A stretch of DNA of 60,397 nucleotides, taken from Chlamydiae bacterium RIFCSPLOWO2_12_FULL_49_12. GTDB taxonomy: Bacteria; Chlamydiota; Chlamydiia; Chlamydiales; Rhabdochlamydiaceae. Under the pieces are notes generated by a model. It had not been told where the DNA came from. It did not search any database and saw nothing but the letters and a program-made list of their open reading frames with translations. Below, piece after piece: positions 42,850 through 51,759 of the stretch. Positions within the stretch are counted from its first letter, which is position 1, and every line of letters begins with the position of its first letter. The stretch is from NCBI GenBank assembly GCA_001796315.1, contig MGME01000010.1, forward strand, positions 1-60,397. The letters are read 5' to 3'. A program made the translations under genes and the position numbers.

Positions 42850-43603
42850 AACGCTCTTTTTATCCGATGATAGCTCCCTTTCCTTTGTCGGCCCCTCGCT
42901 GGATGAAGGGCCCCTCCCCGCTCTCTTCTATTTTGCTCTCTCCGCTCGCGACAGCCTCTCGCTGGGTCCGATCAACCACATTGTCTCGCTCCTTTCCCTT
43001 TACCCTTTGCGCATCTTTTCGTTAGATCTTCCCGGCCATGCTCCGGGAGATGACCCTAGAGACGGGATGGATCATTGGGCCAATCTCTTGCAGCGCGGCG
43101 AAGAATTCATCTCCGCCTTCAGCTCGCGGGTCGAAAAGGCCCTTAACTTTCTCTTCCACCGTCGCTGCCTCATTGAGGGAAAAGTAGGAGTGGGAGGACT
43201 ATCCCGCGGCGCTTTTTTGGCAGTTCATCTCGGCGCCCGCCTCTCTCTTCTCAATCCTATCCTCTGTTTTGCGCCTCTCACCAAGCTCGATCAAACTCCC
43301 TCGATGACCCATCGGGGGGTAGTGCAAGAGGCGTTAAAACTAAACTTGGAAAACCTCCCCTCTTCTCTCCTCTCTCAAACTCTTCGCCTTTATATCGGCA
43401 ACCGCGATACCCTTGTGGGCACGATGAATTGCTTTCACTTTTTTCACGCTCTCGTTGAAACCAAGTTCCATGCCGGCCATCGCTCGCCGGAAGTTGAGAT
43501 GATCCTCTTTCCCTCTGTCGGGAATCAAGGTCACGGCACCCCGAAGAGCATCTTTGAGGAGGGAGCCGCCTGGATGGCAACGCAGCTCGGGTGCTGTGTA
43601 TGA
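42839..43603 (+). CDS. alpha/beta-hydrolase-fold protein
   Basis: The 254-residue product has the nucleophile elbow GGLSRGAF (Ser in G-x-S-x-G, about residue 121), a possible Asp in GNRDTLVG (about 200) and a His in NQGHGTP (about 238), the order of an alpha/beta-hydrolase triad. No lid or membrane segment is obvious. Substrate is unknown; esterase or thioesterase are possible. ATG 42839 overlaps the pcnB stop by 11 bp, and its own stop overlaps the lpxB ATG (ATGA), so it is translated as part of this operon. Confidence 0.8.
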   Translation: MPLETLFLSDDSSLSFVGPSLDEGPLPALFYFALSARDSLSLGPINHIVSLLSLYPLRIFSLDLPGHAPGDDPRDGMDHWANLLQRGEEFISAFSSRVEKALNFLFHRRCLIEGKVGVGGLSRGAFLAVHLGARLSLLNPILCFAPLTKLDQTPSMTHRGVVQEALKLNLENLPSSLLSQTLRLYIGNRDTLVGTMNCFHFFHALVETKFHAGHRSPEVEMILFPSVGNQGHGTPKSIFEEGAAWMATQLGCCV

Positions 43604-44775
43604 GACGCTCTCCCGAAGCAGTCGAAAAAAAACCTCTTGCAAGGAGATCTGATTTCTTTATCTTCGCAGGAGAGCCCAGCGGAGATGAGCGCGGCGCTGA
43701 GATTATAAAAGAACTCCTTTTTTGCAATCCCCATCTGAGAGTGAGCGGCGTTGGAGGCCCTAAGATGCGCCGCTTAAAGATGGAGTGCGTCCTGCCGATG
43801 GAGGCGTTCTCGGTGATGGGCTTTGTCGATGTCTTCCTCTCTCTGCCCCGCCTGATTTTCAACTTTTTTTTTGTGAAGCGCTCGATTTTAAAGAAAAACC
43901 CCGCAACCGTCCTGCTCATCGACTACCCCGGATTGAATTTACGCCTGGCGCGCTCCTTACGCCGAAGCCGCTTTCAAGGAAAGATTTGCCACTACGTCTG
44001 CCCCAGCGTGTGGGCGTGGGGTAAAGGGCGCATCCCTCTCATGGCCAAAAACTTAGACCTGCTCCTGACTATCCTCCCCTTTGAAGAGCTCCTCTTTGCG
44101 AAGACCTCCCTTCCGGTCCGCTATGTCGGCCATCCCTTAGTCAGTAAGATCCCCGATCGCATCAAAGCGAATGAGGATAAGCGCCTTCTCGGCATCTTTC
44201 CCGGAAGCCGCAAAAAAGAGATCGACAGAAACCTAAAAAAACAGCTCATGGCAGCAAAGCGTCTGCTTACCTTGGATCCCCATTTGCAAGTGGCCCTCTC
44301 CGTTGCATCGGAGCGCTTTTTGCCCAACATGCAAAAGAGCTGTCAAGAGATCGGGATAGAACCCCGATTCGTTCCAGAACTTCAAACCTATGACCTCATG
44401 GACTCCTGCCATTTGGCCTTAGCGACCTCCGGCACAGTCACGCTTGAACTCGCCCTCCACGGCGTCCCCACGGTTGTCACCTACGGCCTCTCGCTTTTAG
44501 ATCTCTTCATTGCAAAAAAACTTTTTCGCATCTCTCTTCCCTTCTACTGTTTAGTCAATATTTTAGCTGAAAAAGAGATCTTTCCCGAGCTTATAGGCCC
44601 TTACTTTACTGTCGCTGTCCTCTTTGAAAAAGCCGCCTCTTTGCTCAAAAGAAGCGCAGAGAGGGCGCTCTGTCTCAAAGAGTGTTTACGTATGCGAGAA
44701 CTTCTCACTGACAAGGACGCAGGCAAGGAGGCCTGCTCGGCCCTCTTAAACCTTACTAAAAAAACCGAAAAATAG
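43600..44775 (+). CDS. lpxB: lipid-A-disaccharide synthase
   Basis: LpxB (GT19) condenses UDP-diacylglucosamine with lipid X at the inner membrane. The 391-residue product begins with the family motif FIFAGEPSGDERGA, followed by GVGGPKM, EAFSVMGFVDV, IDYPGLNLRLA, YVCPSVWAWGKGR, VGHPL, FPGSRKKEI, ALATSGTVTLELAL and the C-terminal PEL.GPYFT. All are present. ATG 43600 overlaps the hydrolase stop in ATGA; a GTG lies three codons upstream. Lipid A synthesis fits the heptose genes earlier in the window. Confidence 0.96.
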   Translation: MRRSPEAVEKKPLARRSDFFIFAGEPSGDERGAEIIKELLFCNPHLRVSGVGGPKMRRLKMECVLPMEAFSVMGFVDVFLSLPRLIFNFFFVKRSILKKNPATVLLIDYPGLNLRLARSLRRSRFQGKICHYVCPSVWAWGKGRIPLMAKNLDLLLTILPFEELLFAKTSLPVRYVGHPLVSKIPDRIKANEDKRLLGIFPGSRKKEIDRNLKKQLMAAKRLLTLDPHLQVALSVASERFLPNMQKSCQEIGIEPRFVPELQTYDLMDSCHLALATSGTVTLELALHGVPTVVTYGLSLLDLFIAKKLFRISLPFYCLVNILAEKEIFPELIGPYFTVAVLFEKAASLLKRSAERALCLKECLRMRELLTDKDAGKEACSALLNLTKKTEK

Positions 44776-44820
44776 ATCAGACTCTGCATGAACGAGGGAT
44801 GAAGCTGAACCGCTCACCTC

Positions 44821-44849
44821 TTGCCGGGAATCTTTCCCTCCCGTATAAT
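44821..44849 (+). promoter_or_regulatory. promoter of rpmF-plsX
   Basis: TTGCCG (44821-44826) and a perfect TATAAT (44844-44849) are separated by 17 bases. AAGGAG (44864-44869) is the SD for the ATG at 44878. Confidence 0.7.
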
Positions 44850-44877
44850 CTCTTTCATCTTTTAAGGAGTGATCACT

Positions 44878-45060
44878 ATGGCAGTCCCACGCAACCGCTT
44901 ATCGAATGCAAGAAAAAATTCGAAACGTTCTCACCATGCAAAAAGACCCAGAAATATCTCCGCATGTTCCAACTGTCAGACTCCCCGCCTCAGCCATCGG
45001 ATCTGTCCTCACTGCGGATTTTACTCCGGGCGCGTCATCATCCATGCAAAGGCAGAGTAG
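44878..45060 (+). CDS. rpmF: 50S ribosomal protein L32
   Basis: The 60-residue product starts AVPRNRLSNARKNSKRSHHA after the Met and has the zinc ribbon Cys-x2-Cys (CSNC) and Cys-x2-Cys (CPHC), with a C-terminal GRVIIHAKAE. AAGGAG stands 8 bases before the ATG. The frame is open 9 bases upstream (another ATG), but the SD fixes this one. It overlaps plsX by 17 bp; the rpmF-plsX pair is common in bacteria. Confidence 0.97.
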   Translation: MAVPRNRLSNARKNSKRSHHAKRPRNISACSNCQTPRLSHRICPHCGFYSGRVIIHAKAE

Positions 45061-46045
45061 AGAAGAAGAGAGGAGTCCTCCCCGGATCGGCATCGATCTC
45101 ATGGGAAGCGATAGCGATCCTTCCCACCTTTTGGAAGAGGCCCAGGATCTCATCCGCTCTCTAAACATGCCCACGACATTTTTTCTCTTTGGAACCGACC
45201 AAACCTTTGCAGAAAAATCCCCGCCGCCCTCCGTTCATTACATCAGCGCCAAAGAAGTCATTACCATGGACGATGAGCCTCTTCAAGCCGTGCGTCGCAA
45301 AAAAGAGGCCTCCCTGTGCGTAGGAATTCGTGCGTTAAAAGAGGGGACCATCGATGCCTTCATCTCTTTCGGCAATACGGGCGCGCTGATGGCCTCTGCA
45401 AAGATGACCCTCCAGATGCTCCCCGGCATTGAAAGACCGGCCCTTCTTGCCCTGCTCCCGTCTAAACTCAGCGAGATCGCCGTCCTGGACGTAGGGGCGA
45501 ATGCCAGCAACAGAGCTGACCATCTCGTTCAATTTGCCCACATGGGAATTGCCTACCAGCGCTGTCGCGGGATCAAAGAGCCCAAAGTCGGGCTGCTCAA
45601 TATGGGATCAGAATCGAAAAAGGGGACCCCGCTTTTGCGCGAAGCCTACCAGCAGCTGCAGCTGCTCAATGCCCGATCCTCCGTTCCTCTCTTTGTGGGA
45701 AATATCGAAGGAAGAGACGCTCTCTTGGCGGAAATTGATGTTCTTGTTACTGAAGGGTTTACAGGAAATGTCTTTTTGAAAACTGCCGAAGGAATCGCTC
45801 AAATGATCCGGCAAGAGCTTCAAGACATCAGAGCGCAAGGAGAGCTGCAGTCCGCATTGAATACTCTGAAAGAGCATCTCCACTATTCCCGGTATCCGGG
45901 TGCTCTTCTCTCCGGGGTTCAGGGGATCGTCATGAAATCCCACGGAGAGTTTTCTACCCTCTCTCTTGCCAGCACGGTTAAAGCCGCCCACGAACTTATC
46001 ATGCAGCGCTTCCTTCAGCGCATCCGTCAAACACTTTTTTCCTAG
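45044..46045 (+). CDS. plsX: phosphate acyltransferase PlsX
   Basis: PlsX converts acyl-ACP to acyl-phosphate, the first acyl donor step of phospholipid synthesis. The 333-residue product begins IGIDLMGSDSDP (family: AxDxMGGD), then SFGNTGALMASA, the core VLDVGANA, GLLNMGSESKKGTPLLREAY, VTEGFTGNVFLKTAEG and GVQGIVMKSHG. The second Gly of MGGD is Ser here. ATG 45044 lies inside rpmF (17-bp overlap). A longer frame opens at 44906 but is only the rpmF shadow. PlsB, which could use the pathway, is two genes downstream. Confidence 0.93.
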   Translation: MQRQSREEERSPPRIGIDLMGSDSDPSHLLEEAQDLIRSLNMPTTFFLFGTDQTFAEKSPPPSVHYISAKEVITMDDEPLQAVRRKKEASLCVGIRALKEGTIDAFISFGNTGALMASAKMTLQMLPGIERPALLALLPSKLSEIAVLDVGANASNRADHLVQFAHMGIAYQRCRGIKEPKVGLLNMGSESKKGTPLLREAYQQLQLLNARSSVPLFVGNIEGRDALLAEIDVLVTEGFTGNVFLKTAEGIAQMIRQELQDIRAQGELQSALNTLKEHLHYSRYPGALLSGVQGIVMKSHGEFSTLSLASTVKAAHELIMQRFLQRIRQTLFS

Positions 46046-46107
46046 TAAAAGAACCTTTTTTTTTCTAAGATTGTACATCAGATGGAATGATTCCCTTAGG
46101 GAGAGTG

Positions 46108-47652
46108 ATGCAAGAAATTCTTTTAAATGTTGAATCCAAAGAGATCCGTTACGCCCATTTAAAAAATGGCCTTCTGCACGATTTAATTATCGAAAGGAAG
46201 AAAACGAGGCAGATTGCCGGCAACATCTATCGGGGGCGCGTCACCAACATTCTCCACAATATTCAGTCTGCTTTTATCGACATTAACGAGGGAGAAAACG
46301 GGTTCATTCACATTTCGGACATCTTGGAAAATACCCAGAAATTCCAGGAACGCTTCTCAATGGACTTTGAAATTGATTTTGATGTTCCGGAAGAACTCGA
46401 TCAAGCGCCCAAAGAAGAAGATATTAACCAGATCCTTAGAGTCGATCAACCCGTCTTGGTACAGGTTGTCAAAGAACCGATTGGCACCAAGGGCGCCAGG
46501 CTCACCTCTAACATCTCTCTTGCCGGACGCTTCCTTGTTTTGCTTCCCAATACGCCCCATCGGGGAGTGTCGAGAAAAATCGATGATCCCAAAGCGCGCG
46601 AACGCCTAAAAAAATTGATCCGCGCCTTCGAAATGCCCGTCGATATGGGCATCATCTGCAGAACAGCCAGCATCGATGCTTCCACCGAGATCTTGATCGA
46701 AGAGGCCAATGACCTTCTCAAATTTTGGCAAGAGATCGTTGCAAAGTTCCACAAAGCCCACATACCCACCTGCCTCTACGAAGAATCCGACCTCTTCAAA
46801 CGCACTATTCTTACAGCTGTTGACAAAAAGATGCACCGCGTTCTCATCGATGACTACAAAACCTATCAGTACTGTAAAAAGATCCATGAGAAATACAGCG
46901 AAGAGCATCCTTTAAGGCTTGAATACTACCGCGACAAAGCGCCCATGTTCGAGCGGTTCAATGTCGAGAGAGAAATCGATAAGGCGCTCAAAAGGAAGAT
47001 CTGGCTTCCCAGCGGAGGCTATCTCTTTTTTGACCGCACCGAAGCGATGCACACCATCGATGTCAACTCAGGGAGAAGCAAGCAGCAAAGGAGCACAAAA
47101 GACGTAGAAGAAGCCCTTGTCCACATCAACCTAGAGGCTGCCGAAGAGATTGCAAGACAACTGCGCTTGCGCAACATTGGAGGACTCATCATTTGCGATT
47201 TCATCGATATGCGCTTTAGGCGCAACCAGCGCCGCGTCCTCGATCGGCTCAAAGAGTCCATGCGAGAAGATGACGCTAAATGCACCATTTTAGCAATGAG
47301 CGAATTTGGCTTAGTTGAAATGACGCGCCAAAGGCACCGGGAATCTCTTGACCAGACGCTTTTGACCGCCTGCCCCTACTGCTCCGGACAGGGAGAGATC
47401 AAGACTCATGAAACGGTAGCAATTGAGATTGAACGCGCCATCAAAAAAGTGATCCTCACACAGGAACAGTATGGATTAGAACTCATCACCCATCCCCGTT
47501 TAGACCACTATCTCCGTCTGGAAGATACGGATTTCCTCTTTAATCTGTCAGACCAGCTCCACGCCCATCTGAAATTCAAAACAAACGACCAGCTTCACTT
47601 AAACGATTTTGAATTCTACTCTTCGATCGATGGACATAAAATCGACGTCTAA
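46108..47652 (+). CDS. rng: ribonuclease G (RNase E/G family)
   Basis: RNase G is a single-strand endoribonuclease in rRNA and mRNA processing. The 514-residue product has the S1 domain (YRGRVTNILHNIQSAFIDIN, HISDIL), the RNase H-like and catalytic part (TIDVNSGR; ICDFIDMRFRRNQRRV), and the zinc-link CPYCSGQG (about residue 420) that joins the dimer. The two active-site Asp are in DVNSG and DFIDM. An AGGGAGAG SD precedes ATG 46108; ATG 46087 is eight codons upstream but lacks one. It ends in overlap with plsB (23 bp). There is no long C-terminal degradosome scaffold. Confidence 0.93.
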   Translation: MQEILLNVESKEIRYAHLKNGLLHDLIIERKKTRQIAGNIYRGRVTNILHNIQSAFIDINEGENGFIHISDILENTQKFQERFSMDFEIDFDVPEELDQAPKEEDINQILRVDQPVLVQVVKEPIGTKGARLTSNISLAGRFLVLLPNTPHRGVSRKIDDPKARERLKKLIRAFEMPVDMGIICRTASIDASTEILIEEANDLLKFWQEIVAKFHKAHIPTCLYEESDLFKRTILTAVDKKMHRVLIDDYKTYQYCKKIHEKYSEEHPLRLEYYRDKAPMFERFNVEREIDKALKRKIWLPSGGYLFFDRTEAMHTIDVNSGRSKQQRSTKDVEEALVHINLEAAEEIARQLRLRNIGGLIICDFIDMRFRRNQRRVLDRLKESMREDDAKCTILAMSEFGLVEMTRQRHRESLDQTLLTACPYCSGQGEIKTHETVAIEIERAIKKVILTQEQYGLELITHPRLDHYLRLEDTDFLFNLSDQLHAHLKFKTNDQLHLNDFEFYSSIDGHKIDV

Positions 47653-48664
47653 TCGTTCCTTTATCTCCGCCTTAGAAACTGCCGCCAGGCAAGGAGAGAT
47701 CACCAAAAAACTAAAAGGAATTCTTCTTGACTTATACCTTGCCTTTCATCGGGAATTGACTGCTAACGGCATTCAAAGCGGCAGAGAGGAAGAGAATTTT
47801 TTAACCTTTCTCTATCTGATCAAAGAGCGCATTTTGAAGCCTTTTTCCTTCAAACCTTATCACAAATGCATCCGCTCTCCCTTCGATTATTATCAATTTG
47901 GCATCGAGTTATTCCGCCCTCTTGTCGACAAGGAGCGCTCATCAGTTTTGGGAAGAGAGCACTTAGAACAGATCCTCAAGGAGTTAAAAAAAGGCGATAA
48001 TGTCATCCTCTTTGCCAACCACCAGACAGAGGCCGACCCGCAAGCAATCAGCCTTCTTCTGGAACAGCTCGCCCCTGGGCTTGCAGAAGAGATGATCTTT
48101 GTCGCAGGAGAACGCGTCATCACCGATCCTTTAGCCATCCCTTTAAGCATGGGGCGCAACCTTCTTTGCATCTATTCCAAACGCTACATCGACACTCCTC
48201 CGGAAAAAAGGCTGAAAAAGCTTGAGCACAACAAGCGCACGATGGACTTAATGCGCAAGCTTCTCCAGGAAGGAGGGAAGTGCATCTACGTCGCTCCCAG
48301 CGGGGGGCGCGATCGCCTCAATACCAAGGGAGAAGTTGAAATAGCGGCCTTTGATGAGAAGAGCATCGAAATGTTTTATCTCATGGCAAAGCGGGCCCGC
48401 ACAACGACCCATTTCCACCCCCTCGCTCTTTTTACCTATCACCTTCTTCCCCCACCACAAACTATCCAGGTAGAACTAGGAGAGAGCCGGACGGCGACAA
48501 GAGGGGGGATCCACCTCGCTTTTGGCAAAGAGATCCCCATGGATCAGCTGCCCCTTCTTTCTGATCTGACCAAGAGAGAACTCCGAAAAGCGCGCGCCCA
48601 TTATATCTGGAATCTGGTAAAACAGGATTATTTACGTCTTTGCAAGGCTACAACCCATGATTAA
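47630..48664 (+). CDS. plsB: glycerol-3-phosphate acyltransferase, plant-plastid type
   Basis: This soluble enzyme acylates glycerol-3-phosphate at position 1. The 344-residue product has the acyltransferase motif H-x4-D as ANHQTEADPQ (about residues 130-139), RNLLCIYSKRYIDTPPE, and the block YVAPSGGRDR. The HQTEADP form is typical of chloroplast GPAT and chlamydial PlsB, unlike E. coli PlsB. ATG 47630 is 23 bp inside rng; a TTG at 47609 is less likely. It overlaps the M16 protease gene by 8 bp. Confidence 0.93.
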   Translation: MDIKSTSNRSFISALETAARQGEITKKLKGILLDLYLAFHRELTANGIQSGREEENFLTFLYLIKERILKPFSFKPYHKCIRSPFDYYQFGIELFRPLVDKERSSVLGREHLEQILKELKKGDNVILFANHQTEADPQAISLLLEQLAPGLAEEMIFVAGERVITDPLAIPLSMGRNLLCIYSKRYIDTPPEKRLKKLEHNKRTMDLMRKLLQEGGKCIYVAPSGGRDRLNTKGEVEIAAFDEKSIEMFYLMAKRARTTTHFHPLALFTYHLLPPPQTIQVELGESRTATRGGIHLAFGKEIPMDQLPLLSDLTKRELRKARAHYIWNLVKQDYLRLCKATTHD

Positions 48665-51551
48665 ATCTCTTCTATTTTTCCTCTTTTTTTCATCCCTCTT
48701 CGCCTCCGAAAAAGGATATGAACTGATTGAAGACAGGGCCGCTCTTCCCCTTTTAAATTTTTCTCTTTCCGAGAAAAGAGTTGCCAAGTTACGCCTGGAC
48801 AACGGTCTAGAGGCCTATCTCGTCTCCGATCCCGGAACCGAAGAAGCTGCAGCTTCGCTCTCCGTCGAAGCGGGTTCCTGGGACGACCCACAAGAATATC
48901 CCGGGATGGCCCACTTTCTGGAACACATGCTTTTCATGGGAACCCATGCCTTCCCCGACGAAAGAGAGTATTGGCAATACATTCAAGATCACGGAGGCAG
49001 CGCCAATGCCTTTACGGCCCCCGATCGCACCGTCTATCTCTTTTCGATTAAACCCTACGCTTTTGAAGGAGCCGTCGAACGTTTTTCCCATTTCTTTATC
49101 GATCCTCTCTTCTCGCCCGCCTGCATTCATCGCGAGCTCCATGCCGTCGACCAGGAGCATGCAAAAAACATCGAAAATGATCTTTGGCGCGAATGGATGA
49201 TCTTCAAAGAGTGTGGAAATCCCGATCATCCGAATGCCAAATTTTCCACAGGAAACGCCAAAACTCTCTCCGGGATTCCGCAAGAGGCTTTGAAAAAGTG
49301 GTATCAATCCCACTACAGCGCCCGCGTCATGCACCTCATCCTTCTCTCACCGCAACCCTTAGAGCAACTGATCTCCTTGACATCCCGCCTCTTTTCAAAG
49401 ATTCCTTCCTTTCCTTTAGAAAAAAACCGCATCGACCTTCCCCTCGCTTCTTCAAAACAGCGAGGCCATTTCACCTACATCTCTCCCATCAAAGATTTAA
49501 GACGCCTCACGCTGACCTGGGAAATCCCTTCCTCCTTTGTTCTGGACGAAGAATCTCATGCACCCTCTTTGATCTCCTACGCCCTTTCCCACGGAGGGGA
49601 GAGAGGCCTTTTGCAAAAGTTGAAAGAGGAAAATCTTGTAGAGGATCTTGCGATAGAACAAAACCGGCTTGGGAAAAAGGAGATGCTTTTTTCCTTAATT
49701 CTCGAGCTCACACATCAAGGCTTAAGCCAAATCGATACCGTGATCGCCAGATGTTTCCAGGCCATAGCAAGGCTAAAATGCTCAGGCATTTCCCCTAACC
49801 TCTTCCAGGAGATGCAAAAGATCTCAACCCTAAACTATCAGTATCAATCTCGGGAAAATGCCTTTGCCTTCGTCAATCGCCACGGCTTTTCCATTGTCGA
49901 CGAATCCCTTTCCACCTATCCTGAAAAGAGCACTATCCCCTCCTCCTATAATCCTGCCGCCCTCTCTCTTTTTATCGAGCAGTTGACCCCACAAAACTGC
50001 CTCTTTACTCTACACGCCGATCCCTCTCTGACCGGCCAGCCGACCACAGCCAAAGAAAAGTGGATGGAAGCCGAGTATGCTCTCGGCGAAATCCCCAAAA
50101 CAAAACTTCTTTCCTGGCAAGAAATCCATCCTCATCCCCACATTCGCCTTCCCGACGCCAACCCCTATCTTCCGGAGAACCTCGCTCTCAAAACCCCTCT
50201 TCCAAATGCTCCCTCGCACTCCGCTCCCCACCTCCTCTATGCGGGCAAGGACGGAAAGATCTATTACGCTCAAGACACGAAATATTTAGTTCCGGAATGC
50301 GGGATCTTTTTCAATTTAAAATCTTCTCAGATTGACGGCTCTCCCCAGAGGCAGATGCTGCTCGACCTCTTCATCCTCGCCCTCCAGGATCAAAATTCAC
50401 AGCAAAATTTCTTTCTCAAAAAAGCGGGATACTCCCTTTTGCTCTTTTCCGATCAGATGGCACTTAAGGTAGAACTCAGCGGTTACAGCGACAAAGCCCC
50501 TTTGATCTTAAAAGAGCTCTTCAAAAAAATGAAGAGCCTCTCTATCTCCTCGCCCCAGTTCATCCGTTACAAGGAAGAACTGGCCACCTGTTATGAAAAC
50601 CAGTCCAGGAACCTTCCTCTGATGCAAGCTCTCGACTTCGCCTCCGGCCTCCTCACCAATTTTCACCCGACATCCGCCGAGAAACTGGTCGCACTTCGCG
50701 CACTGACCTTCGAAGAGTCTCTTCCCATCTTTAAAGAGCTCTTCGATACCGTCTACGCAGAAGGAATGATTTTCGGGAATTTGACAGAAACCGAGGCGCT
50801 GCAGCTCTCTACAACACTCAAAGCCCTCTTCGATGCCAAGCCTTATCTTTTAGCAGACCAGAAAAAAAGAGAGGTTCTGCTCCTCCCTAAAGAGGAGGGA
50901 CCTTTGCTTATTGAGCAAAAGACTGAGCGTCAGGGAAGCGGCGTTTTACTCATCATCGATTGCGGACCTTTTGCGTTAGAGAATCATGCAGCAGAGTCTC
51001 TTCTTGCAAGCCTCCTTCAAGAAGCTTTTTTTGATACTCTGCGCACAAAACAGCAGACCGCCTATATTGCCAAGGCCTTCAAAAAAGAGATCGAACACCA
51101 TATCTTTCAATGTTTTGCCGTTCAATCCAGCACCCATACTCCCACCGAGCTTCTCTTTCGTTTTGAGCTCTTTTTAGAAGAGTTTTTACGCAATTTTGAA
51201 GCAAATCTTGCCCCCGAGCGCTTTCGGGCGCTCAAAGAAGCCCTCGCCGCCTCTCTCGAAATGGCTCCGGAAAATCTCTCTTCGATGACCACTCTCCTCC
51301 ACACCCTTGCTTTCGAGCATGAAGGCGATTTTTCCTTTAGAAAAAAACGACTGGAGGGTCTTAAAGAGCTCTCCTATGAAGAGCTCCATTCCTTCGCCCG
51401 CAAACACCTCTCCCGTCACAATGGCGGCCGCTTAGCCGTCCTGATGGAGGGCGCTCCTGCTAAAGAGACCCTCTTTCATTACCGCTCCTTAACCAAAAAA
51501 GAACTCAACGAAAAGAGAACCTACACCGCAGGAAAAGAGAAAAACCTTTAA
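48657..51551 (+). CDS. ptr: M16 insulinase-type metalloprotease (pitrilysin-like), exported
   Basis: Pitrilysin-type proteases degrade peptides inside a closed two-half chamber. The 964-residue product begins with a signal peptide (IKSLLFFLFFSSLFASE), then the inverted zinc motif HFLEHMLFMG (His-x2-Glu-His, about residues 85-89) with the third ligand Glu in VDQEH. Four M16 domains follow, the usual full length. It is likely periplasmic. The ATG overlaps the plsB stop by 8 bp. The plsB-ptr adjacency matches C. trachomatis. The stop is 1 bp from palindromic element copy C. Confidence 0.93.
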   Translation: MIKSLLFFLFFSSLFASEKGYELIEDRAALPLLNFSLSEKRVAKLRLDNGLEAYLVSDPGTEEAAASLSVEAGSWDDPQEYPGMAHFLEHMLFMGTHAFPDEREYWQYIQDHGGSANAFTAPDRTVYLFSIKPYAFEGAVERFSHFFIDPLFSPACIHRELHAVDQEHAKNIENDLWREWMIFKECGNPDHPNAKFSTGNAKTLSGIPQEALKKWYQSHYSARVMHLILLSPQPLEQLISLTSRLFSKIPSFPLEKNRIDLPLASSKQRGHFTYISPIKDLRRLTLTWEIPSSFVLDEESHAPSLISYALSHGGERGLLQKLKEENLVEDLAIEQNRLGKKEMLFSLILELTHQGLSQIDTVIARCFQAIARLKCSGISPNLFQEMQKISTLNYQYQSRENAFAFVNRHGFSIVDESLSTYPEKSTIPSSYNPAALSLFIEQLTPQNCLFTLHADPSLTGQPTTAKEKWMEAEYALGEIPKTKLLSWQEIHPHPHIRLPDANPYLPENLALKTPLPNAPSHSAPHLLYAGKDGKIYYAQDTKYLVPECGIFFNLKSSQIDGSPQRQMLLDLFILALQDQNSQQNFFLKKAGYSLLLFSDQMALKVELSGYSDKAPLILKELFKKMKSLSISSPQFIRYKEELATCYENQSRNLPLMQALDFASGLLTNFHPTSAEKLVALRALTFEESLPIFKELFDTVYAEGMIFGNLTETEALQLSTTLKALFDAKPYLLADQKKREVLLLPKEEGPLLIEQKTERQGSGVLLIIDCGPFALENHAAESLLASLLQEAFFDTLRTKQQTAYIAKAFKKEIEHHIFQCFAVQSSTHTPTELLFRFELFLEEFLRNFEANLAPERFRALKEALAASLEMAPENLSSMTTLLHTLAFEHEGDFSFRKKRLEGLKELSYEELHSFARKHLSRHNGGRLAVLMEGAPAKETLFHYRSLTKKELNEKRTYTAGKEKNL

Positions 51552-51736
51552 ACTCGACTTTGCAACTTTTTGGGCCCGAAGGCCTCGAGATATTTGCTCT
51601 CTGGGGAGTTATTTAAACCAGGAAGGGGTTAAAAACCCCTTCCCGGTTTAAAGAATCTCCCAGTTCGACCGTAGGTCGAACGTCCGAGAGCAAATAGACG
51701 AGGCAGGCGGGTCCAAAAAGTTGTAAAGTTCGAGTT
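51551..51736 (+). repeat. palindromic element, copy C (186 bp)
   Basis: This copy is nearly identical to copy A, including the AAACCAGGAAGGGGTT stem-loop (one base changed in the right arm, CCTGG to CCCGG) and the TTCGACCGTAGGTCGAA hairpin. The right terminal arm has two differences (GTTGTAAAGTTCGAG). It lies between the 3' ends of the M16 gene and the 341-residue gene. Confidence 0.9.
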
Positions 51737-51759
51737 AAACTCCGACTAAGAAGAAAAAA

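Noticed and set aside
44906-45043. Long N-terminal extension of PlsX
   Set aside because: It is the rpmF sequence read in another frame; PlsX homology begins after 45044.
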